A stretch of DNA of 64,000 nt from an uncultured delta proteobacterium (lineage in GTDB: Bacteria; Desulfobacterota; Desulfobulbia; Desulfobulbales; Desulfocapsaceae): NCBI GenBank assembly GCA_903875445.1, contig CAIQWD010000028.1, positions 1 through 64,000 of the forward strand. The letters are read 5' to 3'. The notes beneath the pieces were generated by a model. It saw only the letters and a list, made by a program, of their open reading frames with translations. It did not search any database and was not told the DNA's origin. Every line of letters begins with the position of its first letter. The stretch's first letter is position 1. Below, one piece after another: positions 9,511-18,730 of the stretch. The translations under genes and the position numbers were made by a program.

Positions 9511-10052
9511 CAGTTTTTCCTCCCTTCCCGAGCAATCACTAAAGCTCCAAGTATTGCAATAAGTAAAACGATGGAGACCAATTCAAAAACCATCGAATAA
9601 TCGGTGAGAAGCTGCAGACCTATGCTCTTCATCGAACCGTCATTGAGCTTGTTGTGGATAGCCCACTCTGTTTTCAGTGCAAGGACCACAAAACCACCGG
9701 TAATGAGGGCTGCGGTGATGAATCCCAGCGGTCCGGCAAGGATACTCGTGGGTCCGATTTTTTTCTTTTCTTCGGGGGCTGCCAGCATGATGGCAAAGGA
9801 AATGGTAACCGCCACCGCACCGACATATATGAGTATCTGCATCATCGCCACAAAGGGGGAGTTGAGGAAAAAATATAATCCGGCAACACCGATAAAGCAT
9901 ACGACCAGTCCGGCTATCGAGCGAACAAGTCTCTCTGAATTGCAGGCGATCAACCCACCGACCACGGTGATCAACACCATTATGAGGAAAACCACTCCAA
10001 CCAGTCCGTCGACAGTCAAAAGGGAGGGGGAAGTAAGGGCAGACGGGTTCAT
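9510..10052 (-). CDS. nuoJ: NADH-quinone oxidoreductase subunit J
   Basis: 180 aa membrane subunit with five hydrophobic segments. The third helix carries the conserved AMMQILIYVGAVAVTISFAIML stretch typical of NuoJ. It overlaps nuoI by four bases (ATGA) and nuoK by one, consistent with coupled translation. No unusual features. Confidence 0.95.
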   Translation of the reverse strand: MNPSALTSPSLLTVDGLVGVVFLIMVLITVVGGLIACNSERLVRSIAGLVVCFIGVAGLYFFLNSPFVAMMQILIYVGAVAVTISFAIMLAAPEEKKKIGPTSILAGPLGFITAALITGGFVVLALKTEWAIHNKLNDGSMKSIGLQLLTDYSMVFELVSIVLLIAILGALVIAREGRKN

Positions 10053-10489
10053 TTTTTCCTCTCCTCAAGACGTTTCAGAAGATCAAAGTAGAAATCTTCT
10101 TTGTTGGTGCTTGCCAGATTGTAATCTTTGGAAAAATTAATGGCGCCGAAGCTGCAGGATTCGACGCAGGAGCCGCAGAGTGAGCATTTGGTAAAGTCGA
10201 GCTTATACTTTGTGAGCACCTTTTTCTTGCCACCTTCCGGTTTTTCACCTGCCAGCGAAATACAGTCGGAAGGGCAGGCTTTTTCGCAGAGGCCACAGAC
10301 TACACACTGCGGATTGCCTTCTTCATCTTCGACGAGTTCAATATGGCCTCTATATCGTGCCGACATCGTCAGGGTTTCATAAGGGTAGGAGACGGTTACC
10401 GTAGGTTTGAAAAATTCCTTAAAGGTAATCCCCATGCCAATGAATAGGCTCATCAACCCGGTGAAAATTTCGGTAAAGTATGCAACCAT
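10049..10489 (-). CDS. nuoI: NADH-quinone oxidoreductase subunit I (two 4Fe-4S clusters)
   Basis: 146 aa ferredoxin-like subunit of the complex I peripheral arm. Two complete cluster motifs are present: Cys62, 65, 68, 72 and Cys102, 105, 108, 112, which hold clusters N6a and N6b and pass electrons toward NuoB. The N-terminal 30 residues form the amphipathic membrane-contact segment. One base separates it from nuoH. With no NuoE/F/G encoded here, NuoI is the probable entry point or docking site for the electron donor (for example ferredoxin); that part is inference. Confidence 0.96.
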   Translation of the reverse strand: MVAYFTEIFTGLMSLFIGMGITFKEFFKPTVTVSYPYETLTMSARYRGHIELVEDEEGNPQCVVCGLCEKACPSDCISLAGEKPEGGKKKVLTKYKLDFTKCSLCGSCVESCSFGAINFSKDYNLASTNKEDFYFDLLKRLEERKK

Positions 10490-10490
10490 C

Positions 10491-11486
10491 TCAAAACACC
10501 TTAAGGAGTCCCGCGGTGAACAGCAGGTTGAAAAGGGAAAGCGGAATGAGAATTTTCCAGCAGAGATTCAGAAGTCCATAAATGGTTGTACGTGGAAAGG
10601 TCCAACGTATCCATATAAAGGTGGCAATCAGCAGATACAGTTTCAGGATAAACCACCAGACGCCGGGGAAAAGGCCAAAAGGGCAGCCCCAGCCGCCGAG
10701 GAAGAGAATTGTGGTCATACAGGAACCTATGACGATATTGGCGTACTCTCCCATAAAAAAAAGCCCGAACCCCATGCTGCCGTATTCTGTATGAAAACCG
10801 GCGACCAGTTCGCTTTCGGCCTCACCGAGATCAAAGGGTGCCCTATTGGTTTCGGCCAGGGTACACATGAAAAAGATAAGAAAGGAGAAGGGCATAAGGA
10901 TGTTATGCGAGTTGCCAAGGAGCGGGAAAATGTTCCAATGCAGGATCGACTTGCTTTGTTGGTGGACGATTTCAGTCAAATCGGCAGAACCGGCGATCAT
11001 GACCACGGTGATGGCCGTAATGAGCATGGGAATCTCATAGGCGACGGCTTGCGACACGGCTCGGACTGAAGACATCATCGAATATTTGTTGCGCGAGCTC
11101 CAGCCGGCAATCAGCAAGGACATGCTGCCCATGGAGGCGAAGGCAAAAATCATCAGAACCCCGACGTTCATGTTCTTGGCGACGATACTATCACTAAACG
11201 GTATTGTCACAAAACTCATAATGGCCGGAAACATGGCCAGCACCGGGGCGATGATGAACATTATCCTATCGGCACCACCGGGGATCGTCAATTGTTTGGC
11301 CATCAGTTTGATGCCGTCGAGTGGCGGTTGGAGCAGGCCGAAAGGTCCGTTGATGTTGGGGCCAGGACGCCTCTGAATGCGTGCCGCACCTCTACGTTCA
11401 GCCCAGACCAGATACGCGGCATTGACTGCGGCGAAAGCGATGGCGAGGACTACCGCAATAATGACATTAAGTAAGGTTAATCGCAT
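10491..11486 (-). CDS. nuoH: NADH-quinone oxidoreductase subunit H
   Basis: 331 aa, eight or so transmembrane helices, the subunit that forms the quinone channel between the peripheral and membrane arms. Typical motifs: AERRGAARIQRRPGPNI near the N-terminus, the ETNRAPFDLGEAESELVAGF loop, and WIRWTFPRTTIYGLL near the C-terminus. Normal length and normal position between nuoD and nuoI. Confidence 0.97.
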   Translation of the reverse strand: MRLTLLNVIIAVVLAIAFAAVNAAYLVWAERRGAARIQRRPGPNINGPFGLLQPPLDGIKLMAKQLTIPGGADRIMFIIAPVLAMFPAIMSFVTIPFSDSIVAKNMNVGVLMIFAFASMGSMSLLIAGWSSRNKYSMMSSVRAVSQAVAYEIPMLITAITVVMIAGSADLTEIVHQQSKSILHWNIFPLLGNSHNILMPFSFLIFFMCTLAETNRAPFDLGEAESELVAGFHTEYGSMGFGLFFMGEYANIVIGSCMTTILFLGGWGCPFGLFPGVWWFILKLYLLIATFIWIRWTFPRTTIYGLLNLCWKILIPLSLFNLLFTAGLLKVF

Positions 11487-11498
11487 ACAATTTTCCTT

Positions 11499-12617
11499 TT
11501 ATCGATCAATCTCGGGAATAACCAGATCAAGACTACCCATGAAGGCAAGTGCATCCATGATCATCATACCTCGACATGCTTCATCAAAAAGGTGCATGTT
11601 TGAGTAGGTAGGTGAACGTAATTTCAATCGATACGGATTCTTTCCACCATCGCTGACCAGACGAATGCCGAAACTGCCTCGTGCGGTTTCCACTGCTTGA
11701 TAATAATCACCGGCAGGAGGCTTGATGAGCTTTGGCTTTTTATCAGGCATGATCGGACCGCCGGGGAGTTTGTCTAGACCCTGCTCGACGATACGCAACG
11801 ACTGTTCGATCTCGTCCATACGCACCATGTATCTCGCTAGGGAATCGCACTCGTGGTAAACGGGGACGTCAAAATCAAATTCCGGATACACTGAATACGG
11901 TTCATTCTTACGCACATCGAAGTTGATACCGGAACCCCTGGCTACAGCACTTGAGGCGCCGTATTTACGGCACATTTCCTTACTGAGTGGGGCAATGCCT
12001 TCGAGTCTTTTTCGAAAAATAATATTCCCAGTCACCAACCTATGGTATTTTTTCATAGATTTTCGCATGCGGGGGATGAACCGTCTGGCTGCTGCGATGA
12101 AATCATCATCGACATCATTATACAGACCTCCGAATCGGAAATAACAATAGGTCAGCCGAGATCCGGTCACCGCCTCAAGCATATCAAGAATGTGTTCCCG
12201 ATCCTGCAGCGCATACATCAACGGGCTGAAGCCTCCAAGATCCATGACAAAGGCCCCGAACCAGAAGAGATGCGAAGCAATGCGGTTCAACTCAACCATT
12301 ATTGCCCGGATATATTCAGCACGTTCGGGGACGACGATTCCCGATGCCTTCTCAACCAGCAGCACATGGCCGTGGCTGTAGCCGAGGGCTCCAAGATAGT
12401 CCATTCGACTGAGGTTCATGAGGAACTGCGGGTAGGTCTTCAGTTCACCCATTTTCTCATGCATGCGGTGAATGTAGCCGATAACAGTTTCGGCATTGAC
12501 GATATATTCCCCGTGCATTTCCATTTTGACCCGCAATACCCCATGGGTTGCAGGGTGCTGGGGACCAACGTTGAGAATAAAGGTCTCGTCCGGTTGGAGC
12601 AATATTGGAGAATTCAT
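11499..12617 (-). CDS. nuoD: NADH-quinone oxidoreductase subunit D
   Basis: 372 aa, the 49-kDa-type quinone-binding subunit related to NiFe-hydrogenase large subunits. Seen: the HPATHGVLRVKMEMHGE motif at the N-terminus, with the conserved His pair near the quinone site, then GYIHRMHEKMGE and SRMDYLGALGYSHG, and a C-terminal CRGMMIMDALAFMGSLDLVIPEIDR. It overlaps nuoC by four bases. NuoC and NuoD are separate proteins here, not fused as in enterobacteria. Confidence 0.97.
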   Translation of the reverse strand: MNSPILLQPDETFILNVGPQHPATHGVLRVKMEMHGEYIVNAETVIGYIHRMHEKMGELKTYPQFLMNLSRMDYLGALGYSHGHVLLVEKASGIVVPERAEYIRAIMVELNRIASHLFWFGAFVMDLGGFSPLMYALQDREHILDMLEAVTGSRLTYCYFRFGGLYNDVDDDFIAAARRFIPRMRKSMKKYHRLVTGNIIFRKRLEGIAPLSKEMCRKYGASSAVARGSGINFDVRKNEPYSVYPEFDFDVPVYHECDSLARYMVRMDEIEQSLRIVEQGLDKLPGGPIMPDKKPKLIKPPAGDYYQAVETARGSFGIRLVSDGGKNPYRLKLRSPTYSNMHLFDEACRGMMIMDALAFMGSLDLVIPEIDR

Positions 12618-13147
12618 GCCTTGAAATCCTTTAAGAGTGGATGAAAATCTGCATCTTCAGGAAGGAGGAGAGGAATGAGGTGGGGATGACCATCGAATTT
12701 GATCCCAAAGAAGTCGTGAGTCTCTCGTTCGTGCCAGTTGGCCCCCGGATAAATCTCAGTTATCGTAGGCACCACCGGAGATTTGCGGTCTACTCGTGTA
12801 CGTATCACCACTCGGCAAAGATCAAAATCATAACGGCTGAAATCGTAAACGACCTCCAGTTGGTTGTCTTTAATCCAGTCAACACCGGTTATGCTTTCTA
12901 TAAAAAAATCGGCATCATCTAGCATGCTTACTGCGACAAGGAGTTGCGCCGGGGCAATTTGAGCGTCGAGATGATAGCCGTGAACAGAGTATTCTCTTTC
13001 AAGCAGGCCATCTGGTCGCGGAGGTGGGGGAGTTATTGTCTTTTTGTCCTGGTCGTCACCTACGCTTTGGGCTTCGAGAGGTGCTGAAGTGGGCTCGGGA
13101 AAGAGAGTCTGAAGAGTCAATTTTAGCTTTTCACAAATCATTTTCAA
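12614..13147 (-). CDS. nuoC: NADH-quinone oxidoreductase subunit C
   Basis: 177 aa, the 30-kDa-type subunit of the peripheral arm. The conserved core ITEIYPGANWHERETHDFFGI and the following PLLLPEDADFHPLLKDF are clear. The first 60 residues are a low-complexity, proline-rich linker (PPPPRP) not found in short NuoC proteins. It lies 68 bases after nuoB, the largest gap in the early part of the operon. Confidence 0.95.
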   Translation of the reverse strand: MKMICEKLKLTLQTLFPEPTSAPLEAQSVGDDQDKKTITPPPPRPDGLLEREYSVHGYHLDAQIAPAQLLVAVSMLDDADFFIESITGVDWIKDNQLEVVYDFSRYDFDLCRVVIRTRVDRKSPVVPTITEIYPGANWHERETHDFFGIKFDGHPHLIPLLLPEDADFHPLLKDFKA

Positions 13148-13215
13148 TGCTCCAAGGGAGACTCCGGAAAGCCTTTGTCAGGCAAAAATCGGCTTGACGG
13201 GGTGCTCTATTAAGA

Positions 13216-13713
13216 TCACGCGGCTTCAGGATTTTTCCATCTTTTCCAGTCCGAAACCAGATGCTCAAGTTCAATTATTCCCTGTAAAAGAGCTTCGGGG
13301 CGGGGAGGGCACCCGGGGATATAGACATCAACAGGCAAAAAGGTATCGGCACCGAGAATAATGCTGTATTGCCCTTCAAAAGCAAAAGGGCCACCGGAAA
13401 TGGCACAATTACCAAGGGCCATAACCCATTTTGGTTCGGGCATCTGATCGTAGAGGGTTTTGATGCCCGGCATCATTTTTTTGGTGATGGTTCCAGCGAC
13501 GATCATAACATCGCTTTGCCGAGCCGAGGGTCGAAATACTTCAGCACCAAATCTCGACATATCGAAACGAGCACAGCCGGTTGCCATCATTTCGATAGCG
13601 CAACAGGCTATACCGAAAGTTAAGGGCCAGAAAGAATTGGCCCTGCCGATGTTAATGAGTTTGTCCGCGAGGGCGAATTGAACTACCGACGAAGGAATGT
13701 TTTGCGTTCCCAC
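13216..13713 (-). CDS. nuoB: NADH-quinone oxidoreductase subunit B (cluster N2)
   Basis: 165 aa subunit that binds the terminal 4Fe-4S cluster N2. The four ligands are visible: Cys37-Cys38, Cys103 in [10 protein letters not shown], and Cys135 in IPGCPPRPE. The start is a GTG preceded by GGGAG seven bases upstream, which lies within the end of nuoA, giving a 31-base overlap. Related hydrogenase small subunits share the fold, but gene order makes the complex I assignment firm. Confidence 0.96.
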   Translation of the reverse strand: MGTQNIPSSVVQFALADKLINIGRANSFWPLTFGIACCAIEMMATGCARFDMSRFGAEVFRPSARQSDVMIVAGTITKKMMPGIKTLYDQMPEPKWVMALGNCAISGGPFAFEGQYSIILGADTFLPVDVYIPGCPPRPEALLQGIIELEHLVSDWKRWKNPEAA

Positions 13714-14108
13714 TTAAATACTCCCTTAATCCATGCATAAACTATTGCGAGTGCTAATATCCCGACAAAAAGGACTATTTCAACAAAATCGCGTACTGAG
13801 GATGCAAATAACGCTGTGTTATAAACAGTAGCTACAGGAAAAAGGAAAAGAACGTCTACATCGAAGGCAAGAAAGATGAGGGCATACAGATAAAAGACGA
13901 CACCGTAGCGAATCCAGCTGTCCCCAATGGGATCCATGCCACACTCGATAAATTGCAGTGCCTTGTTGCTTAATTGCCTGGTTTGAAGAGGCATGAATAG
14001 ATAAACGATGGCGATGGGGCCGAGGGCGAAAGCTAATCCTCCGAGGGTGAAAGCGGCGATCCAGAGGACATGTTCCTGGTACAGAAAAGCACTGAATTGA
14101 TGTTCCAT
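13683..14108 (-). CDS. nuoA: NADH-quinone oxidoreductase subunit A
   Basis: 141 aa with three transmembrane helices. The conserved loop with [33 protein letters not shown] is typical of NuoA and contains the cysteine of the quinone-site loop. The frame extends to 14156, but the ATG at 14108 is preceded by GAGGAA eight bases upstream and matches the family N-terminus. It is the first gene of the operon; a candidate promoter lies about 100 bases upstream. Confidence 0.95.
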   Translation of the reverse strand: MEHQFSAFLYQEHVLWIAAFTLGGLAFALGPIAIVYLFMPLQTRQLSNKALQFIECGMDPIGDSWIRYGVVFYLYALIFLAFDVDVLFLFPVATVYNTALFASSVRDFVEIVLFVGILALAIVYAWIKGVFKWERKTFLRR

Positions 14109-14410
14109 ACGTGATTCCTCGTTGCGCAAGCATTGAAATACATACAATGCCGCCAAGTTACATCATTGCTGGTTAACATACTATCATTCTGCTTAGTCGG
14201 CAGCTAACTTATAGAATTGTTAACTGTGTGTCAATAAGAAATTCACCTCCCTTACGACAATGTCGACCTTTGCTGCGAAGCTAGTAGTTTGGAATTTATG
14301 ATGAAAAAAGGTGCTTGTTAATATAACCAAAAATGATATAGTGCGGTGATTGTAAAAACCTTTAAAAACGAGAATCATTAATAATACGAATCGGTGCATG
14401 GAGATACCGT
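14109..14410. other. Divergent intergenic region between nuoA and the LysR gene
   Basis: About 300 AT-rich bases between two divergent genes. It must hold the promoters for the nuo operon and for the LysR regulator. A sigma70-like element for nuo is listed separately. No small gene is evident. Confidence 0.7.
14208..14234 (-). promoter_or_regulatory. Candidate sigma70 promoter for the nuo operon
   Basis: Reading the minus strand, TTGACA (14229-14234) is followed after 15 bases by TATAAG (14208-14213). The spacer is shorter than ideal; a shifted -10 (TAAGTT) would give 17. It points toward nuoA, roughly 100 bases away. Confidence 0.4.
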
Positions 14411-15391
14411 ATGTCTATCACCTTAAGACAATTAGAAATATTTATAGCCGTTGCCGAAACCGCGCAGGTTACTAAAGCAAGCAAGAAATTGTTCGTCACT
14501 CAATCTGCGGTGAGTATGGCGCTTGCGGAACTTGAAAATCAACTTGGCGGCTCGCTTTTTGATAGGCACGGGCGCAGTCTCCTGCTCAACGCACGGGGAA
14601 GATTTCTTCTACCGCTTTCCAAAGATATAATTTGCCAAGTCGGCAATATCGAAACGATAATGTCGGAGCGCAATGATAAACTCGATGGTCGCATCGAGGT
14701 GGTTGCCAGCACGACCTTGGGAAATTACATCTTGCCGTATCTTATAGGGGCCTTCAAACGGGTTCATCCGAATGTACATGTCAATATGCTGGTTTACAAT
14801 ACCAGGCATGCCGAACAACTGGTCTTTGATAAGGAAATGGATATCGGTTTTGTTGAAGGGCCTCTCTCCGGCCGCGAAGAAATTCTCTGGCGTCCTTGGT
14901 TTGAAGATGAACTGCTGGTTCTCTGCGGTCCCACAGACCCTCTTGCCCATAACGAGGTGTTCGATATAAACCGTGATCTTAAGGGCAAGAAGTGGATTAT
15001 GCGGGAAAGCGGATCGGGGACCGCCGCAACCATCAGGGAGCGGTTCGGCAAGTATATGGATGAAGTGCATGTAGTCATGGAAATGGGGCATCCGGAAGCG
15101 GTGAAGCGGGCTGTTGAATCCGGTGCCGGCATTACCTGCCTTTCGGCGCTTTGCATCTGTCGAGAAGCTGAAAACGGCTGGCTAAAGGGGCTCAAAATCG
15201 AGGGGCTGGATATGAAAAGGCAGCTGAAAATCATTCAGAGAAAAGATACCGTGATCAGTGAGGCCCTCAACGAATTTCTTACTTTCTGCGATGTTATGTC
15301 GCTCTGCGACGATTCTCGGGTTTGCCTCTCTTCACCTTGGAAGCTGCAATCCCTTTTGGCCAGGCACTCGGCACTTAAAAAAACCAATTAG
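14411..15391 (+). CDS. LysR family transcriptional regulator
   Basis: 326 aa. The N-terminal 60 residues form the LysR winged helix-turn-helix (LRQLEIFIAVAETAQVTKASKKLFVTQSAVSMALAELENQLG). Residues about 90-300 form the periplasmic-binding-like effector domain, beginning DGRIEVVASTTLGNYILP. It is transcribed divergently from nuoA across a 302-base gap, the usual arrangement for a LysR protein regulating its neighbour and itself, so control of the complex I operon is plausible but not shown. The effector cannot be told from the sequence. The C-terminal 35 residues extend beyond the usual domain. Confidence 0.93.
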   Translation: MSITLRQLEIFIAVAETAQVTKASKKLFVTQSAVSMALAELENQLGGSLFDRHGRSLLLNARGRFLLPLSKDIICQVGNIETIMSERNDKLDGRIEVVASTTLGNYILPYLIGAFKRVHPNVHVNMLVYNTRHAEQLVFDKEMDIGFVEGPLSGREEILWRPWFEDELLVLCGPTDPLAHNEVFDINRDLKGKKWIMRESGSGTAATIRERFGKYMDEVHVVMEMGHPEAVKRAVESGAGITCLSALCICREAENGWLKGLKIEGLDMKRQLKIIQRKDTVISEALNEFLTFCDVMSLCDDSRVCLSSPWKLQSLLARHSALKKTN

Positions 15392-15504
15392 TAGCTTAGA
15401 AATTCATTCTTGCTTTTGAAGAAAGAATTTCGTGAAGGTACTTACACCCCTCAAGGGGGTACTGAAAAGAGTCCCGTCAAACGGGGTTAAGTCGTCGTCG
15501 ATTG

Positions 15505-16272
15505 TCAATAAAATACCTTTTTCAACCATAAACCATGTGCTGGTGCAGTAGGACCGGCCATGGTTCGGTCTTTGGCCGCGAGTATCTCGGCAAATCCCTC
15601 GGGCATAATCTTCCCTCTCCCCACATCAAGCAGGGTACCAACCAGATTTCGGATCATATTGCGCAAAAATCCGTCGCCGTGAAACAGCAGAGAAAAAAGT
15701 TCACTGCTGTTTTCCAAAAGCAGTGCCTCGTGAATCGTTCGAACCGCACCGCGCCCCAAGCAAGCGTCCTTATCCCGTGATCCACTGTTTTCAAAGGAAG
15801 AAAAATCGTGGGTCCCTTGTATTATGGCGAGACACTTGTGAATGGCGAAAAAATCAAGAGAACAGGTGACGTGCAAGGTGTGGAGGCGCAGCCTGGGAGG
15901 GTGAATCGTGCCGGTGTAGATTTCATACTGGTACTGTTTGCCGACAGCTGAAAAACGGGCGTGGAAGGAGGTGTCTGCCTCTTCAATGTGGAATATTCGG
16001 ATAGCGCCGGGGAGCATGGCATTCAGACCGCGCAAAAAATCCTCGCAGCTGATCGCTGAAGAGGTATGGAAATGGGCGACCATGCCCTCGGCATGGACGC
16101 CTGCATCGGTACGTCCGGCACCATTCACAAGGATATCCTCTCCAGTCATCCGCTGGAGGAGACGTTCGATTTCGCCCTGAATGGTACAGGCGTTGTTCTG
16201 GCGTTGCCAACCACTGAATTCGGTGCCGTCGTAACCGATTACCAGTTTAATATTGCGCGGTTCCAAAGCCAT
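15505..16272 (-). CDS. truA: tRNA pseudouridine(38-40) synthase
   Basis: Converts uridines 38-40 in the tRNA anticodon arm to pseudouridine. 255 aa from the ATG at 16272 (MALEPRNIKLVIGYDGTEFSGWQRQ). The catalytic aspartate is in NGAGRTDAGVHAEGMV, and the C-terminal FLRNMIRNLVGTLLDVGRGK motif is present. The longer frame from 16335 overlaps argC and is unlikely. It starts 12 bases after argC stops, so the two are probably cotranscribed. Confidence 0.95.
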   Translation of the reverse strand: MALEPRNIKLVIGYDGTEFSGWQRQNNACTIQGEIERLLQRMTGEDILVNGAGRTDAGVHAEGMVAHFHTSSAISCEDFLRGLNAMLPGAIRIFHIEEADTSFHARFSAVGKQYQYEIYTGTIHPPRLRLHTLHVTCSLDFFAIHKCLAIIQGTHDFSSFENSGSRDKDACLGRGAVRTIHEALLLENSSELFSLLFHGDGFLRNMIRNLVGTLLDVGRGKIMPEGFAEILAAKDRTMAGPTAPAHGLWLKKVFY

Positions 16273-16283
16273 GTCGGCAAGAA

Positions 16284-17324
16284 TCAGGGAAACAGCGGGA
16301 CAATGCCAAGACCGGCTGTTTCTGCAAAACCACACATGATATTCATATTCTGGACGGCCTGTCCGGATGCACCTTTAACGATATTATCAATCGCCGACAT
16401 GATGATTATTCGCTCTGTTGCCGGATCGATTTTAAATGAAATATCGCAGAAATTCGATCCTCTAACAAATTGGGTTGCCGGAAATATATCCTCTCCCAAT
16501 AAACGGATGAAGGGTTCGGCACCATACTCCTCACGATAAAGTTCACTGATAGTTTGTCGGTTGAAACCGGGAGTCAGGGTTGCGTAAACGGTGCTCAGGA
16601 TACCTCGGGCAATTGGCAGGAGGTGAGGGGTAAAGGTAATATTGACCGCCTGTCCGGCAAGGGCGCTCACTTCCTGTTCAATTTCCGGGGTATGCCGATG
16701 GGTCCTTCCGACCTTATATGGCCGGAATCCGTCATGGACCTCACAGAACAGGTTTCCGGTCTGCGCCGTCCGCCCGGCACCTGACGTTCCCGACTTGGAG
16801 TCGGCGATGATGGACTGTGGTTGTATCGCCCCCGCTTTCAAGAGCGGGGCGAGGCCGAGAATGATGGAAGTAGGATAGCACCCCGGGTTGGCAACCAGTC
16901 GGCAGCCGGCAATGTCTTTTCGATAGAGCTCAGGAAGTCCATACACAGCTTCTTTCACTAACCGACTCGAAGAATGCGGCTGATACCACTGTTCATAAAC
17001 AGCAACATCGCGGAGGCGAAAGTCGGCGGAGAGATCAACCACTTTTTTGCCGGCGGCAAGGAGAACCGGAACCAGATCCATCGCCGTTTTATGCGGCACG
17101 GCGGTAAAAAAAAGGTCGGCCTTCCGGCAGAGTTCCTCCACAGGAAGGTTCTCGCAGAGGATATCAACCTTGCCTCGCAGATTCTGAAAGATGTCGGACA
17201 GAGGCCGGTCGGCATATTGCCGGGAAGTAGCCACAGTTATCTCGACCTCAGGATGATTGCAGAGTATTCTCGCGAGTTCGGCTCCGGTATATCCCGACGC
17301 CCCGATGATGCCGACTTTGATCAT
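16284..17324 (-). CDS. argC: N-acetyl-gamma-glutamyl-phosphate reductase
   Basis: Third step of arginine biosynthesis: NADPH-dependent reduction of N-acetylglutamyl phosphate. 346 aa from the ATG at 17324, with GAGGAG eight bases upstream. The N-terminal nucleotide-binding motif is VGIIGASGYTGAELARIL; the catalytic cysteine lies in LVANPGCYPTS; the FTPHLLPIARGILSTVY block is typical. The frame continues upstream to 17417 through the rpsI terminator, which is not expected to be coding. Cotranscribed with truA. Confidence 0.97.
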   Translation of the reverse strand: MIKVGIIGASGYTGAELARILCNHPEVEITVATSRQYADRPLSDIFQNLRGKVDILCENLPVEELCRKADLFFTAVPHKTAMDLVPVLLAAGKKVVDLSADFRLRDVAVYEQWYQPHSSSRLVKEAVYGLPELYRKDIAGCRLVANPGCYPTSIILGLAPLLKAGAIQPQSIIADSKSGTSGAGRTAQTGNLFCEVHDGFRPYKVGRTHRHTPEIEQEVSALAGQAVNITFTPHLLPIARGILSTVYATLTPGFNRQTISELYREEYGAEPFIRLLGEDIFPATQFVRGSNFCDISFKIDPATERIIIMSAIDNIVKGASGQAVQNMNIMCGFAETAGLGIVPLFP

Positions 17325-17378
17325 AGTGAATACTCCTCTAGAAGAAAATGGTGGTTCTGATAAAACTGACAAGACAAT

Positions 17379-17413
17379 AAAAAAGGGGAATGACAGTTGG
17401 ACCGTCATTCCCC
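17379..17413 (-). terminator. Rho-independent terminator after rpsI
   Basis: Perfect 10-base stem (17385-17394 with 17404-17413, GGGGAATGAC arms) and a 9-base loop, followed on the minus strand by six T (17379-17384). It lies about 80 bases after the rpsI stop and just before argC, separating the ribosomal and arginine units. Confidence 0.85.
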
Positions 17414-17490
17414 TCAATATTCGAATATTGTAGCGGCAATTTCCTGCAACTACATGGCCAACTCAAAAAGAGCAGCAGTCTTGATAAATC

Positions 17491-17883
17491 CTAGCGTTTC
17501 GAGAATTGGAACTTGGCTCGGGCGCCTTTCTGACCGTATTTTTTCCGTTCTTTCTCGCGAGGATCACGGGTAATCAGTCCGGACTGTTTCAACGGAAGTC
17601 TGACCTCCGGATTCGTCTCAAGCAATGCTTTGGAAATACCATGGCACAAGGCATCGGCCTGGGCGGATTTTCCACCGCCTCGCAAAGTGGCGATCACGTC
17701 ATACTGTTCAGCGGTTTCGGTGACTTTGAACGGCTTATTAATTCTCTGATTTTTGAAGATCTGACCAAAATAGGCGTCGGCTTCCATTTCGTTGACGATC
17801 ATCTTACCGGTTCCAGGTGTGAGCCAAACCCTGGCAACGGCAGTTTTTCTTTTTCCGGTGGCATAAAAACGATCTTGAGCCAT
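17491..17883 (-). CDS. rpsI: Small ribosomal subunit protein S9
   Basis: 130 aa. Typical N-terminus FYATGKRKTAVARVWL and C-terminal RDPREKERKKYGQKGARAKFQFSKR, whose last residues reach the ribosomal P-site tRNA. Pairs with rplM 16 bases upstream, the conserved operon. Confidence 0.98.
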   Translation of the reverse strand: MAQDRFYATGKRKTAVARVWLTPGTGKMIVNEMEADAYFGQIFKNQRINKPFKVTETAEQYDVIATLRGGGKSAQADALCHGISKALLETNPEVRLPLKQSGLITRDPREKERKKYGQKGARAKFQFSKR

Positions 17884-17899
17884 AATTATTTCTCCAAGA

Positions 17900-18328
17900 T
17901 TAAATATCTAATTCAGCAGGCTGCTGTGCTGCATGAGGATGATTCGTTCCGGTGTAGATCTTAAGCTTTTTCAGTTGAGCGCGGCCAAGTTTGTTTTTCG
18001 GCAGCATCCCCCGCACAGCATGCATGATCAGGTCGGTTGGGTGTTTGATGAGAAGGTCTTTGGCAGAGCATTCCTTCAGGCCACCCATATATCCGGTATG
18101 ACGGTAGTATTTCTTGTCGTCGAGCTTATTGCCGGTAAGGGCCACTTTTTCTGCATTGGTAACGATTATGAAATCACCATTATCAATAAAGGAAGAAAAA
18201 GTCGGTTTATGCTTGCCGCGTAACCGATTAGCAATCTCAGACGCCAGACGACCGAGAACCTTGTTCTCGGCGTCGACAACGTACCACTTTTTTTCGATCT
18301 CGTTGACTGGGGCAAGATAGGTTTTCAT
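17900..18328 (-). CDS. rplM: Large ribosomal subunit protein L13
   Basis: 142 aa from the ATG at 18328 ([20 protein letters not shown]); GAGGG lies five bases upstream, and the in-frame TTG at 18340 overlaps that site and is rejected. Conserved [30 protein letters not shown] near the C-terminus. It begins only 30 bases after the T-run of a hairpin that follows tRNA-Gly, leaving no room for a separate promoter in between. Confidence 0.97.
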   Translation of the reverse strand: MKTYLAPVNEIEKKWYVVDAENKVLGRLASEIANRLRGKHKPTFSSFIDNGDFIIVTNAEKVALTGNKLDDKKYYRHTGYMGGLKECSAKDLLIKHPTDLIMHAVRGMLPKNKLGRAQLKKLKIYTGTNHPHAAQQPAELDI

Positions 18329-18358
18329 TATATCCCTCAAATGGTCGATCTTTTTAAT

Positions 18359-18389
18359 AAAAAAAGGTCCGAACAGTGTCGAACCTTTT
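18359..18389 (-). terminator. Hairpin plus T-run between tRNA-Gly and rplM
   Basis: On the minus strand an AAAGGTTCGA arm pairs with TTCGGACCTTT through about ten pairs including one or two G-U, followed by seven T. It begins 11 bases after the tRNA 3' end. It has the form of an intrinsic terminator, but it is also the immediate leader of rplM and could act as an attenuator. Confidence 0.7.
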
Positions 18390-18400
18390 ATATTTTATAG

Positions 18401-18475
<75 letters not shown>

Positions 18476-18507
18476 GCGTTTTGTTTTCCTATATCAAAAC
18501 TGGGGTG

Positions 18508-18536
18508 TTTATACAAGGTCTGCAACTGGGTGTCAA
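18508..18536 (-). promoter_or_regulatory. Sigma70 promoter for tRNA-Gly (and possibly rplM-rpsI)
   Basis: On the minus strand, TTGACA (18531-18536) and TATAAA (18508-18513) are separated by exactly 17 bases, a near-consensus promoter. Transcription would start about 25 bases before the mature tRNA. Confidence 0.8.
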
Positions 18537-18730
18537 TTAAAAAATGATTGGGCTAAGCTTTCCAATATAATTGTTTTCTTGTTAACTGTCACGAAAAAAT
18601 AGAGAAGGATTTGTTTGTTTCGGGTATGCTATTTTTGTCAATTGCAATTGTCCTTCAGGCCTGCCATGTTTGTATTGTGTCGTTTTGCTGTTGGAAATTG
18701 CAATCTTTTTTATCTTACCAGCCATAGATT

